Of a DNA stretch of 64,000 nt, positions 1-10,496 are shown piece by piece. The stretch lies in the NCBI RefSeq assembly GCF_001426925.1, contig NZ_LMFR01000012.1:221331-285330 (forward strand), written 5' to 3'. The notes below the pieces were generated by a model that saw only the letters and a list, made by a program, of their open reading frames with translations, was not told the origin of the DNA and made no database searches. The position numbers and the translations under genes are program-made. This DNA comes from Microbacterium sp. Root53 (lineage in GTDB: Bacteria > Actinomycetota > Actinomycetes > Actinomycetales > Microbacteriaceae). Numbering within the stretch: position 1 is the stretch's first letter; every line of letters starts with the position of its first letter.

Positions 1-242
1 GAGCCGATCTCGTCGAAGAACTCCACGTTCGCCTTGTAGTAGTCCTGCCACTCGTCGGGCAGGTCGTCCTCGTAGTAGATCGCCTCCACCGGGCACACCG
101 GCTCGCACGCACCGCAGTCCACGCACTCGTCCGGGTGGATGTAGAGGCTGCGCTCACCCTCGTAGATGCAGTCGACCGGGCACTCGTCGATGCACGCGCG
201 GTCCTTGACGTCCACACACGGAAGGGCGATCACATAAGTCAC
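1..242 (-). CDS. fdxA: Ferredoxin, 7Fe type, 3' end outside window
   Basis: Small electron carrier of the FdxA family. Eighty codons are visible, read from GTG at 242; the C-terminus is cut by the window edge. Residues C9, C17, C21 and C25 (CIDECPVDC) and C40, C43, C46 and C50 ([11 protein letters not shown]) supply the ligands for one 3Fe-4S and one 4Fe-4S cluster, which is the actinobacterial 7Fe pattern. GTG at 242 is preferred because a TAGAAT hexamer lies exactly six bases upstream and there is no Shine-Dalgarno site, so the mRNA is probably leaderless. It follows the small membrane protein gene by 9 bases. The redox partner is not shown by the sequence. Confidence 0.95.
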   Translation of the reverse strand, partial: MTYVIALPCVDVKDRACIDECPVDCIYEGERSLYIHPDECVDCGACEPVCPVEAIYYEDDLPDEWQDYYKANVEFFDEIG

Positions 243-248
243 GGATCG

Positions 249-254
249 ATTCTA
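249..254 (-). promoter_or_regulatory. Candidate -10 element of fdxA, overlapping the upstream stop codon
   Basis: TAGAAT reads toward fdxA with a six-base spacer to the GTG start. Its first three bases are the TAG stop codon of the upstream membrane protein gene. The same spacing recurs at many genes in this window. Inferred from sequence only. Confidence 0.5.
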
Positions 255-707
255 CGCGTCGTGGGAGCCGGGGCCCTCGACGCGCCCGGGTCCCGCCGTG
301 GCGGCGCCGTCCGTCCGCGGCGCCGACGCCGCCCGGATGCGGGAGAGGTCCGGCCAGGCGCCGACCAGGAGGACGACGCCCGTGAGCGCGTACGACCACA
401 CGACGCCGAGCGGGAACTCGCCCGCCGCGGGCTGCGGCACGACGACGGATCCGCCCGGGCCGCGGCCCGAGTACACGAGCAGCATCGCGAGCATGCCGAG
501 CCCCGTGATCCACGTCACCCAGCGGTCGGCGACCAGCAGCCGCACGCCGATCAGCAGCGCGCCGCAGCCGATCAGCGCGAGCGCGAACCCGACGGGGATC
601 GGCCCGAGGAGATAGGCGTGCGCGATCGTGCCGGCGACGCCGAAGACGGCGCCCGCGACGGCCGCCAGGGCGGCCAGCAGGAGGCGGGAGGGCCAGGATG
701 CGCGCAT
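252..707 (-). CDS. DUF6113-like small membrane protein
   Basis: A 151-residue hydrophobic protein with about four predicted membrane segments (roughly residues 7-35, 40-60, 65-82 and 100-118) and a polar C-terminal tail. The stretch GRGPGGSVVVPQ near residue 85 matches a family I know from actinobacterial genomes, where it neighbours fdxA and is annotated DUF6113. No enzymatic residues are evident and the function is unknown. ATG at 707 has TACCCT six bases upstream, suggesting a leaderless start. It lies 40 bases after azlD and 9 before fdxA, so it may be co-transcribed with either. Confidence 0.8.
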   Translation of the reverse strand: MRASWPSRLLLAALAAVAGAVFGVAGTIAHAYLLGPIPVGFALALIGCGALLIGVRLLVADRWVTWITGLGMLAMLLVYSGRGPGGSVVVPQPAAGEFPLGVVWSYALTGVVLLVGAWPDLSRIRAASAPRTDGAATAGPGRVEGPGSHDA

Positions 708-747
708 CGTCCCAGGGTATCCGGCCCCGCCGAGGCTCCGCTCGGTG

Positions 748-1062
748 CTAGGCCGCCCAGCCGAGCGCGCGGAGCACCGCGGCGACCACGGCGGCCGCGA
801 GGACGACCACGATGAACGGCGCGCGCCGCCACAGCAGCGCCCCGGCGACGAGCAGCGCGGGCACGCGCGCGTCGAGCGTGACCGCCATGCCCGCCCCGAC
901 CGTCTGCACCGCCACGAGCGCGGCGAGAAGCGCGACCGTCAGCAGGTCCGTGATGCGCGCGGGCCGCTCGCGCTCGAGCCACTCGGGCGGCGTCAGATAG
1001 CCCGCGAGCTTGAGGACGACGCACGCGATCGCCGCGATCAGGATGGCGGTCCAGAGCGTCAT
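748..1062 (-). CDS. azlD: AzlD family branched-chain amino acid exporter small subunit
   Basis: A 104-residue very hydrophobic protein with four predicted transmembrane segments, the size of AzlD. In this family AzlD works with the larger AzlC to export branched-chain amino acids or their analogues across the cytoplasmic membrane. The ATG at 1062 overlaps the azlC stop codon (ATGA), which implies translational coupling. The conserved family core is visible as KLAGYLTPPEWLER near residue 18. Substrate is inferred from the family only. Confidence 0.88.
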   Translation of the reverse strand: MTLWTAILIAAIACVVLKLAGYLTPPEWLERERPARITDLLTVALLAALVAVQTVGAGMAVTLDARVPALLVAGALLWRRAPFIVVVLAAAVVAAVLRALGWAA

Positions 1063-1793
1063 CGGCGCGCCCCGTCCCGGCGGCCGAGCCAGTCGGTCCA
1101 GCCCACTACGACGGCCACGACCGCCGCGATCAGGACGGGCAGCCCGGGCATGAGCCACGGGGTGACCGCAGCCGCGACGACCGCCGCGGCCGCACCCACC
1201 GCGATCGCCTGCCGAGAGCGCAGTCGCGACCACAGCAGGGCGAGGAACGCCGCCGCCGCCGCGGCGTCCAGGCCGTAGGCCCGCACGTCGCCGAGCACGT
1301 CGCCCAGCAGGGCGCCGGCGAGCGTCGAGAGGTTCCAGAGCAGGTAGATGCCGATTCCCGTGACCCAGAACCCGATGCGCCGCGCCCGCGGCTCGATGTG
1401 CGCGAGCGAGACGGCGACGGACTCGTCGATCGTGAACTGCGCCGCCGCGAGGCGCCGCCACCACGACACGGCGCCGTCCGGGCCGACGGCCACGACCGGG
1501 TTCATCCGGATCGCGTACGCCACGTTCCGGGCGCCGAGCAGCACGGCCGACGCGATGGCGGCCGGCGCGGCCGCGAGGCCGCCCGAGGCGATCACGCCGA
1601 TGAACGCGAACTGCGATCCGCCCGTGAACATCAGCAGGCTCAGCACGCACGTCTGCCAGACGTCGAGCCCGGCGGCGACCGACAGCGCGCCGAAGGAGAC
1701 GCCGTAGGCGCCCGTCGCGACCGACACCGCCACGCCCTGCCGCCACGCGCTGCGCTCCTCGGCGTTCAGTGCGGGACGGACGGTGCTGCTCAC
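1059..1793 (-). CDS. azlC: AzlC family branched-chain amino acid permease
   Basis: A 244-residue membrane protein, the usual AzlC length. The N-terminal YGVSFGALSVAAGL and TGGSQFAFIGVIASGG segments are typical of the family. It should form the exporter with AzlD, encoded directly after it with a 4-base overlap. GTG at 1793 was chosen because TAGTCT lies seven bases upstream with no Shine-Dalgarno site, resembling other leaderless starts here. The 33-base gap to the preceding Nudix gene leaves open whether it is also read from the typA side. Amino acid specificity is not determined by the sequence. Confidence 0.9.
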   Translation of the reverse strand: MSSTVRPALNAEERSAWRQGVAVSVATGAYGVSFGALSVAAGLDVWQTCVLSLLMFTGGSQFAFIGVIASGGLAAAPAAIASAVLLGARNVAYAIRMNPVVAVGPDGAVSWWRRLAAAQFTIDESVAVSLAHIEPRARRIGFWVTGIGIYLLWNLSTLAGALLGDVLGDVRAYGLDAAAAAAFLALLWSRLRSRQAIAVGAAAAVVAAAVTPWLMPGLPVLIAAVVAVVVGWTDWLGRRDGARR

Positions 1794-1826
1794 TGGAGCG
1801 AGACTACCCGCGCGCGGCGGGGCGGA

Positions 1827-2309
1827 TCACCGCTCGAAGCGGGCCACTTCGCCACCCGTGGCCGCCTGCAGGATCCGGGAGCGCATGTCGTCGTCCAGGT
1901 CGCCGAGGTCGTCCACGCGGCGCCAGAGGGCCTCGGAGTTCTCGCCGTCCGCCGGGTGCGGCTCGCCTGTCACGTAGCGGCAGCGGAAGACCAGGTCGAG
2001 GTACTGCGCGCGGTCGCCGTTGTCGTAGACCATGGGCGGCGTCGCGCGGACCCACGAGAGCACCTCGGCCTCGGCGACCACGTCGGCCTCCTCGAGCACC
2101 TCGCGCACGGCCGCGACGGCCGGCTCCTCCCCCGGGTCGACGATCCCCGTCACGGGCGTGAGCCGCCCGTTGTCGGCGCGCCGCACCAGCAGCACCTCGT
2201 CGACTCCGTCGGCTCCGGGGCGCAGCACCACGGCCGTCACGCCCGACAGCCACAGCATGTCGGTGCCGACCTTCTCGCGCAGCGCCAGGATGAACTCTGG
2301 CGTCGGCAT
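1827..2309 (-). CDS. Nudix hydrolase
   Basis: A 160-residue protein with a Nudix box at about residues 60-84 (GIVDPGEEPAVAAVRE followed by VLEEADV), containing the Glu residues that bind the divalent metal for cleavage of nucleoside diphosphate-linked compounds. The glycine near the end of the consensus is Ala. The family includes housecleaning and coenzyme-diphosphate hydrolases; the substrate cannot be told from sequence. It starts 15 bases after the typA stop and is probably in the typA transcript. A C-terminal helical stretch ends the protein without other domains. Confidence 0.85.
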   Translation of the reverse strand: MPTPEFILALREKVGTDMLWLSGVTAVVLRPGADGVDEVLLVRRADNGRLTPVTGIVDPGEEPAVAAVREVLEEADVVAEAEVLSWVRATPPMVYDNGDRAQYLDLVFRCRYVTGEPHPADGENSEALWRRVDDLGDLDDDMRSRILQAATGGEVARFER

Positions 2310-2324
2310 GCGGAGCGCCCCGGG

Positions 2325-4229
<1,905 letters not shown>

Positions 4230-4325
4230 GAAGGGTCCTTAACTGAAGAAGTGAGCGGGTCCGGAGCCGGACGGGGAGATCTTATCGTGCGGGCCTGACG
4301 GCCCGCCGAGCGCGCGGCGGCGCGC

Positions 4326-4901
4326 TCAGCCGGCGGCGAACCAGGCCGCGACGCACCACACCGCGATCGCGACCGCGGATCCGAGGGCCACCAGGTTCCA
4401 GGAGCGCGTGATGCGCGCGCCCGGCTGAGGGCCGACGGAGGCCTGCAGTCCGCGCAGCACCTCGAGGGTGTCGGCCTCGGACGAGGCCCGGGCGGTGCGG
4501 GTCGAGGGGCGCCGGCCGGGGCGGGCCGTGATGGCCCACGCCTCGACGACGCCCTTGCGGCGCGCCGCGGCGCCGAGGTCGCCCTGCGCGCGGCCGGCCT
4601 CGGTGAGCTCGAACTCGAGCTGCCAGCGCATCCGGACGTCCTCGACGGTCGACCACGGAAGACGCACGGTGCGCAGGATGTTGTGCACCCGCACGTCGTC
4701 GTCGGTGACGGCGATGTGCGGGGCGTACAGGAAGACGTAGACGAACCAGACGGGTAGGAGCAGCCACGGCGCGATGAGCAGCGCCTGCGGCACGCTGCCC
4801 CGTACGACCACGTCGCCCAGCAGGAGCGCCACGACCGCCGCGACGCCCACGAGCCAGAACAGGCCCGTGGGCGCGCGGAGGACGCGGGCTCGGTCGGTCA
4901 C
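4326..4901 (-). CDS. PH-like domain membrane protein
   Basis: A 191-residue protein with two N-terminal transmembrane segments (about residues 12-30 and 38-60), a soluble domain, and a C-terminal membrane segment near 170-188. The segment after residue 60 (APHIAVTDDDVRVHNILR, then LPWSTVEDV) resembles bacterial PH-like domains (YdbT/YvbH type). GTG at 4901 starts 2 bases after the stop codon of the peptide-transporter ATPase, so it probably ends that operon. No function is proven; a link to transport may be only positional. Confidence 0.75.
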   Translation of the reverse strand: MTDRARVLRAPTGLFWLVGVAAVVALLLGDVVVRGSVPQALLIAPWLLLPVWFVYVFLYAPHIAVTDDDVRVHNILRTVRLPWSTVEDVRMRWQLEFELTEAGRAQGDLGAAARRKGVVEAWAITARPGRRPSTRTARASSEADTLEVLRGLQASVGPQPGARITRSWNLVALGSAVAIAVWCVAAWFAAG

Positions 4902-4903
4902 GC

Positions 4904-6628
4904 TCAGTGGCCGGCCAGGTTCACGGAGGCGCCGGGGATCGCGTCCAGCAGGCGCTGCGTGTACGCCTCCTGCGGGTTCGAGAAGATCTCGTCGACGGTC
5001 CCCTGCTCGACGACGCGGCCCTTCTCCATGACGCACACCAGGTCGGCCGCGACGCGGACCACCGCGAGGTCGTGCGTGATGAAGAGGTACGTCAGGCCCA
5101 GCTCGCCCTGCAGGTCCGCGAGGAGCTTCAGGATCTGGTCCTGCACGAGCACGTCGAGCGCCGAGACGGCCTCGTCGAGCACGACGATCGCGGGCTTGAG
5201 CGCGAGCGCCCGCGCGATCGCGATGCGCTGGCGCTGACCGCCCGAGAGCTCGTTCGGGTAGCGCCACGCGAGCTCGCGCGGCAGCGACACCTGCTCGAGC
5301 AGCTGGAACACGCGCGCCTGGCGCGACTTCTCGTCGCCCACGCCGTGGATGCGCAGCGGCTCGGCGATCAGGGCGCCGATGCTGCGCAGCGGGTCGAGCG
5401 AGCCGTACGGGTCCTGGAACACCGGCTGCATGCGGCTGCGGAGGCGGAAGACGTCCTTCTGCCCCATCTGGGCCGTGTCCTTGCCGTCGATCAGGATCTG
5501 ACCGCTGGTGGCCGTCTCGAGCTGCAGCACCATCTTGGCGACCGTCGACTTGCCCGATCCGGACTCGCCCACGAGCGCGAGCGTCTTGCCGCGCGGGATC
5601 TGGAACGAGACGCCGTCGACCGCGCGGAAGGGCTCGCTGCGGAACCCGCCCTTGCGGATCCGGTAGTCCTTCGTCAGATCGCGCACCTCGACCACCGGGT
5701 GGGCGTCGGCGACGTCCTCCAGGTGCTCCACGCCGCGCTCCTCGACCACGGCCTGGATGCGCTGCGACGCCAGGCTCGGCGCCGCGGCCACCAGCCGCTG
5801 GGTGTACGGGTGCTGCGGGTTCTCGAGGATGACGCGGCTCGGGCCGGCCTCGACGATCTCGCCCTGGTTCATCACGACGATGCGGTCCGCGCGGTCGGCC
5901 GCGAGGCCCAGATCGTGCGTGATGAACAGCACCGAGGTGCCCTTGTCCCGGGTCAGCGACGCGAGGTGATCCAGGATCACGCGCTGCACCGTCACGTCGA
6001 GCGCGCTCGTCGGCTCGTCGGCGATCAGCAGCTTCGGGTCGGCCGCGAGGCCGATGCCGATCAGCGCGCGCTGGCGCATGCCGCCCGAGAACTGGTGCGG
6101 GAACTGGTGCAGGCGCCGCTCGGCGTCCGCGAGTCCCGCGTTCTGGAGCACCTCGATCGCGCGGGCGCGCACCTCGCGGCGCCCGGAGGCCAGGCCGTTC
6201 GCGCGGATGGCTTCCTCGACCTGGAAGCCGATCGACCACACCGGGTTGAGGTTGGACATCGGGTCCTGCGGCACGTAGCCGATCTCGCGCCCGCGGATCG
6301 ACTCCATCTCGCGGCGGCTCGCGCGCGTGATGTCCACGCCGTCGAGCTCGATCGTCCCGCCGGTCACCTTGCCGGTGCCGGGGAGCAGGTCGATCACCGC
6401 GGCGGCGGTGGTCGACTTGCCGGATCCGGACTCGCCGACGATCGCGACGGTCTCGCCCGGATACACGTCGAGGTCGACGCCGTGCAGCACCTCGCGGGTC
6501 TTCTTGCCGGTGCCGAACGAGACATTCAGCCCCCGGATCTTCAACAGCGGCTCGGTCACGGCGTTCTCCTTCGTCGCCTCGCGCCGCGCGGCGCGGCTCG
6601 TCACGACCTCGTTCTGGATCTCGGTCAT
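4904..6628 (-). CDS. Oligopeptide ABC transporter, fused dual ATP-binding protein (DppD-DppF type)
   Basis: A 574-residue protein carrying two complete ABC ATPase domains that energise peptide import. Domain 1 (about 27-285) has Walker A GESGSGKST (65-73), signature FSGGMRQR and Walker B LLIADEPTSALD. Domain 2 (about 310-570) has a second GESGSGKST, LSGGQRQR and VVLDEAVSALD. Such fusions of the DppD and DppF subunits are common in actinobacteria. ATG at 6628 overlaps the oppC stop codon (ATGA); the alternative GTG ahead of TEPLLKIRG would remove 23 poorly conserved residues. Confidence 0.95.
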   Translation of the reverse strand: MTEIQNEVVTSRAARREATKENAVTEPLLKIRGLNVSFGTGKKTREVLHGVDLDVYPGETVAIVGESGSGKSTTAAAVIDLLPGTGKVTGGTIELDGVDITRASRREMESIRGREIGYVPQDPMSNLNPVWSIGFQVEEAIRANGLASGRREVRARAIEVLQNAGLADAERRLHQFPHQFSGGMRQRALIGIGLAADPKLLIADEPTSALDVTVQRVILDHLASLTRDKGTSVLFITHDLGLAADRADRIVVMNQGEIVEAGPSRVILENPQHPYTQRLVAAAPSLASQRIQAVVEERGVEHLEDVADAHPVVEVRDLTKDYRIRKGGFRSEPFRAVDGVSFQIPRGKTLALVGESGSGKSTVAKMVLQLETATSGQILIDGKDTAQMGQKDVFRLRSRMQPVFQDPYGSLDPLRSIGALIAEPLRIHGVGDEKSRQARVFQLLEQVSLPRELAWRYPNELSGGQRQRIAIARALALKPAIVVLDEAVSALDVLVQDQILKLLADLQGELGLTYLFITHDLAVVRVAADLVCVMEKGRVVEQGTVDEIFSNPQEAYTQRLLDAIPGASVNLAGH

Positions 6629-7566
6629 CGCTGGGCCCTCGACTTCGGGTCGAGCGCGTCGCGCAGCAGCTCGCCGAGCGTCACGAACGCGAGCACCGTG
6701 ACGGTGAGCGCGAGCGACGGCCAGAACAGCGCCATGGGCGACGTGCGGATCGACGTCTGCGCCTGGCTGATGTCGGCGCCCCAGGAGACGCCGCCGAGGC
6801 CGACGCCGAGGAACGACAGGGTCGCCTCGGCGACGATCGCCGAGCCGAGCCCGATGGTCGCGACCACGATCACCGGCGCGAGCGCGTTGGGCAGCACGTG
6901 CACGACCAGGGTCTTGAAGCGCGACAGGCCGAGCGACACCGACGCCATCACGAAGTCGAGCTGCTTCACGCGGAGCACCTCGGCGCGCATGATGCGCGCG
7001 GTCGAGGCCCACGAGAAGCCGCCGATCGCGAACGCCAGCACGAGCTCGTTGCGCAGGTCCCGCGGCACCACGGTCATCACGACGATCGCGGCGACGATGT
7101 AGGGGATCGTGAAGAAGATGTCGCCGACGCGCGACAGCAGCGAGTCCAGGAAGCCGCCGTAGAACGCGGCCAGCGCGCCCATGATCACGCCGATCAGGGT
7201 GCCGATCGCGGTGGCCATCAGGCCGACGGCCATCGACACGCTCGTGCCGTGCACCAGGCGCGACCACACGTCGCAGCCCAGGCGGGTGAAGCCCAGCGGG
7301 TGACCCGGCTCGGGGCCGGCGTTGCTCTTGTTCAGGAAGCAGGCCCCGGAACCCTGGGGCGGCACCGACGTGAACAGGGACGGCCACAGCGCGACGACCA
7401 CGATGATCGCGCACATCACGACCGAGATCCAGAACAGCGGGCGGCGTCGCAGGTCGCGCCACGCGTCGAGCCAGAGGTTGCTCTTCTTCTCGTCGAGGCG
7501 CACCGCGTCGACGACGACCTGCTCCGCCTTGACCGGAGCGACGTAGTGGGTGGCGTTACTTGACAT
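6625..7566 (-). CDS. Oligopeptide ABC transporter permease (OppC/DppC type)
   Basis: A 313-residue inner-membrane permease, normal for OppC. After a cytoplasmic N-terminus and a first membrane segment (about 46-66) there is an extracytoplasmic loop, then a five-helix core. The loop before the last helices carries the EAA-like segment EATLSFLGVGLGG that docks on the ATPase. It pairs with the OppB-type permease, whose 3' end it overlaps by 11 bases, and is coupled by ATGA to the downstream ATPase gene. Confidence 0.95.
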   Translation of the reverse strand: MSSNATHYVAPVKAEQVVVDAVRLDEKKSNLWLDAWRDLRRRPLFWISVVMCAIIVVVALWPSLFTSVPPQGSGACFLNKSNAGPEPGHPLGFTRLGCDVWSRLVHGTSVSMAVGLMATAIGTLIGVIMGALAAFYGGFLDSLLSRVGDIFFTIPYIVAAIVVMTVVPRDLRNELVLAFAIGGFSWASTARIMRAEVLRVKQLDFVMASVSLGLSRFKTLVVHVLPNALAPVIVVATIGLGSAIVAEATLSFLGVGLGGVSWGADISQAQTSIRTSPMALFWPSLALTVTVLAFVTLGELLRDALDPKSRAQR

Positions 7567-8485
7567 AGCGGATCCTCGGGTCGAGCAGACCGTAGAGCAG
7601 GTCGACGAGCAGGTTGACGAGCACGTACACCACGACGAACACGGTCACGAAGGACACGACCGTGGGCGTCTCGTGGCGCAGGATCGCCTGGTAGAGCGCG
7701 TTGCCGACGCCGGGCACGTTGAAGATGCCCTCGGTCACGGTCGCGCCGACCATCAGGATGCCGAAGTTGGTGGCGGTGTCGGTCACCATCGGGATGAGCG
7801 AGTTGCGCAGCACGTGGACGGGGATCACGCGCCCTCGCGTGAGGCCCTTCGAGTACGCGGTGCGCACCCAGTCCTGTCCGAGCGACTCGATCATCGACGA
7901 CCGGGTGAGCCGCATGCTGGCCGCGTAGACGCTGAACCCGAGCACGAGGGCCGGGAGCCACAGGTCGCCCCAGTTGTTCTGGCCGCCGACCGTGGGCTTG
8001 AACCAGCCGAGCTGCACGGCAAGGAAGTACTGCGCCATGAACGCGAGGACGAAGATCGGCACCGCGATGAAGATCAGAGCGACGACCAGCTGGAAGTGGT
8101 CGTACACGGTGCCCTTGAGCATGGCCGAGGTCGCGCCGATCACGATCGACAGCACGAAGGCGATCAGGATCGACAGGATGGCCAGGCGCAGCGTCACCGG
8201 GAACGTGCGGCCGAGGACCTCGCCGACGCTCTGGCCCGTGAACGTGGTGCCCAGGTCGAAGCGCAGGATGCCGGCCAGGTAGTTGAGGTACTGGACGATG
8301 AACGGCTGGTCGAGCAGGTAGCGCTCGCGGATCTGGTCGATCACGGCCTGCGGCGGCTGCTTGTCGCCGAACAGCGCGGCGATCGGGTCGCCGGGCATGC
8401 CGAAGACCATGAAGTAGATCAGCAGGGTGGCGCCGATGAACACCGGGATCACCTGGATGATCCGTCTGAGGATGTAGGTGGCCAT
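7556..8485 (-). CDS. Oligopeptide ABC transporter permease (OppB/DppB type)
   Basis: A 309-residue permease with an N-terminal helix (MATYILRRIIQVIPVFIGA) and five further membrane segments, as in OppB/DppB. The EAA-type loop occurs as ATVTEGIFNVPGVGNALY. With OppC it forms the channel for di- or oligopeptides. ATG at 8485 is preceded by a purine-rich AAGGGAGG. It is separated from oppA by 205 bases containing two hairpins, so its expression is probably lower than that of the binding protein. Confidence 0.95.
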   Translation of the reverse strand: MATYILRRIIQVIPVFIGATLLIYFMVFGMPGDPIAALFGDKQPPQAVIDQIRERYLLDQPFIVQYLNYLAGILRFDLGTTFTGQSVGEVLGRTFPVTLRLAILSILIAFVLSIVIGATSAMLKGTVYDHFQLVVALIFIAVPIFVLAFMAQYFLAVQLGWFKPTVGGQNNWGDLWLPALVLGFSVYAASMRLTRSSMIESLGQDWVRTAYSKGLTRGRVIPVHVLRNSLIPMVTDTATNFGILMVGATVTEGIFNVPGVGNALYQAILRHETPTVVSFVTVFVVVYVLVNLLVDLLYGLLDPRIRYVK

Positions 8486-8539
8486 CCTCCCCCTCCCTTC
8501 GGGGAACTCGTCGTGCGCTCTCGGGTGGAACGCGCACGG

Positions 8540-8578
8540 AAAAAGGGGCCCCGATCCGGGGCGCCCTCAGCGGGGCCC
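8540..8578 (-). terminator. Intrinsic terminator-like hairpin with T5 tail between oppA and oppB
   Basis: Reading on the minus strand, GGGCCCCG (8578-8571) pairs with CGGGGCCC (8553-8546), then one C and five T residues follow. The loop contains a second GC palindrome. It lies downstream of oppA and upstream of oppB, so it should act as a partial terminator lowering permease mRNA relative to the binding protein. Confidence 0.6.
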
Positions 8579-8630
8579 ATCCTCTCCCCGGATTCCTGGG
8601 AAATCCGTGAGATCGACGAGCGGAACACGG

Positions 8631-8664
8631 CGCGAGGCGGTGACGCGTACGTCACCGCCTCGCG
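8631..8664. terminator. Perfect 15-bp hairpin after oppA
   Basis: The 15-base arm 8631-8645 is the exact reverse complement of 8650-8664, with a CGTA loop. It begins 26 bases after the oppA stop codon. There is no T-run, so it may be an mRNA-stabilising 3' hairpin or a terminator that does not need one. Confidence 0.55.
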
Positions 8665-8690
8665 GGTGAGAGCGGAAGCTCCCGACCGAC

Positions 8691-10319
8691 TTACTCGGCC
8701 TTGGTGATCAGGTGGTACAGCGGCACCGAGTTCCAGCCGAACTCGACGTTCTCGACGCCCGCGGCCCAGCCGCCGGTGACGTTCGAGTACCACAGCGGGA
8801 TCGCCGGCAGGTCCGTGAAGAGGACCGTCTGGGCCTCCTGGAACTTGGCCTGAGCCTCCTCCGGGTCGGTCGCGCTGATGCCCTCCTCGAGCAGCTGGTC
8901 GAACTCCGGGTTGGAGTACTTGCCGTCGTTGCCGCCCGCGCCCGTGGCGTAGAGCGGGCCGAGGAAGTTGTACAGACCGGGGTAGTCGGCCTGCCATCCG
9001 GCGCGGTACGGGCCGACCGTCCCGGCGTCACGCGCGTCGAGCAGCGTGGCGAAGTCCGGGTACGGGTCGCCCTTGGCGGTGATGCCCAGCGTGTTCGAGA
9101 TCTGGTTCACGACCGCGTCGACCCAGGTCTGGTGACCGCCGTCGGCGTTGTACGCGAGGGTGAACTCGCCCTCGAACGGCGCGATCTCCTCGGCCTGAGC
9201 CCACAGCTCCTGGGCCTTCTCGGGGTCGTACTCGAGGACCTCGCTGCCGGGGACCGAGTCGCTCCAGCCGTCGATCACGGGCGACGTGAAGTCGCTCGCC
9301 GGCGTGCGGGTGCCGTGGAAGACCACGTCGGTGACCTCTTCGCGGTTGATCGCGTGCGAGATCGCGGCGCGGCGCAGCTGGCCCTCCTCGGTGGTCGACG
9401 AGAACTGCTCGATCCACTCGGGGATGACGAACGACTGGAAGATCGCGGCGGCCTGGTTGACCGTGCGGCCCTCGAGGTCGCTCTCGTAGGTCTCGAACGC
9501 CGAGTCCGGGATCGCGTCCAGGACGTCGAGGTTGCCGGCCTGCAGGTCGGAGTACGCCGCGTCCTGCGAGGCGTAGAAGACGATGTCCAGGCCGCCGTTC
9601 ATCGGCTCGCGCGGACCCTCGTAGTCGGGGTTCGCCACGAGGTCGATGCGGACGTCGTGCTGCCACGCGTCCTCGCCGTCCAGCATGTACGGGCCGTTGC
9701 CGATCGGGTTCTGGCCGAACGCCTCGATGTCGTCGAACGCGACGTCGGGCAGCGGGTAGAACGCCGAGTAGCCGAGACGCTGGGCGAAGTCCGACGCCGG
9801 CTTGTTCAGCGTGATCGTGAACGTGTAGTCGTCGACGACCTCGAGGCCCGTGAGCTCCGAGTCCTCGTCGTACGAGAAGCCCTCGATGTCCTCGAAGAAG
9901 TACGCGGCGTAGTGCGCGTTGCTGGCCTGGGCGCCCAGGTTCCACGCCTTGGTGAAGTTGTCGGCAGTGACCTCTTCGCCGTTCGTGAAGGTCGTGCCCT
10001 CCTTGAGCTTGACCGTCAGCTGCGTGGGCGAGTCGACGGTGATCTCCTCGGCGACCTCGTTGACGACCGAGCCGTCGGCCTCGTACGTGATCAGACCCGC
10101 GTAGATCGAGTCGACGATCTTGCCGCCGCCCGTCTCGCCGGTCATCGTCGGGATGAGCGGGTACTGGGGCTCCGAGCCGTTGGTCGTGATGACGGCCGTG
10201 GTCGCAGCCGGGGTCTCGCTGCCGCCGGTCTCGCCGCCGCCGCCGGCGCAGCCGGCGAGCACGAAGCTGCCGCTGCCCAGCAGCGCGAGGCCCGCGAGGG
10301 CGATCTTGTTGCGCTTCAC
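8691..10319 (-). CDS. Peptide ABC transporter substrate-binding lipoprotein (OppA/DppA type)
   Basis: A 542-residue extracytoplasmic binding protein of the family 5 peptide-binding type. The N-terminus is a lipoprotein signal peptide with lipobox LAGC, so Cys24 would be lipidated after cleavage. A Gly-rich linker follows, then the family core including TVKLKEGTTFTNGEEVTADN near residue 105. It captures peptides for the OppBC channel encoded next. A promoter candidate lies just upstream and two hairpins follow the gene, suggesting that oppA can be made as a monocistronic message. Exact ligands are unknown. Confidence 0.95.
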   Translation of the reverse strand: MKRNKIALAGLALLGSGSFVLAGCAGGGGETGGSETPAATTAVITTNGSEPQYPLIPTMTGETGGGKIVDSIYAGLITYEADGSVVNEVAEEITVDSPTQLTVKLKEGTTFTNGEEVTADNFTKAWNLGAQASNAHYAAYFFEDIEGFSYDEDSELTGLEVVDDYTFTITLNKPASDFAQRLGYSAFYPLPDVAFDDIEAFGQNPIGNGPYMLDGEDAWQHDVRIDLVANPDYEGPREPMNGGLDIVFYASQDAAYSDLQAGNLDVLDAIPDSAFETYESDLEGRTVNQAAAIFQSFVIPEWIEQFSSTTEEGQLRRAAISHAINREEVTDVVFHGTRTPASDFTSPVIDGWSDSVPGSEVLEYDPEKAQELWAQAEEIAPFEGEFTLAYNADGGHQTWVDAVVNQISNTLGITAKGDPYPDFATLLDARDAGTVGPYRAGWQADYPGLYNFLGPLYATGAGGNDGKYSNPEFDQLLEEGISATDPEEAQAKFQEAQTVLFTDLPAIPLWYSNVTGGWAAGVENVEFGWNSVPLYHLITKAE

Positions 10320-10384
10320 AGGGTTCCTCCTGGGGAAGGTTGGGTGTCCCCGCCGGGCATGGTTGACCGGCGGGCGATGCGATG

Positions 10385-10413
10385 ACTCTAAGCCTCACAT
10401 CGGTCTGTCCCAA
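10385..10413 (-). promoter_or_regulatory. Candidate promoter of oppA
   Basis: On the minus strand TTGGGA (10413-10408) and TAGAGT (10390-10385) are separated by 17 bases, a good housekeeping sigma spacing. The oppA start lies about 65 bases further on, preceded by an AGGAGG Shine-Dalgarno site. Confidence 0.5.
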
Positions 10414-10496
10414 AGTTTGAGCAGAACCGTTACATAGCCTTTACCCGGCTCGCCGTCGATTGGGCAATCTGTCGATTTCAGCGAAGTTTCGACCAG

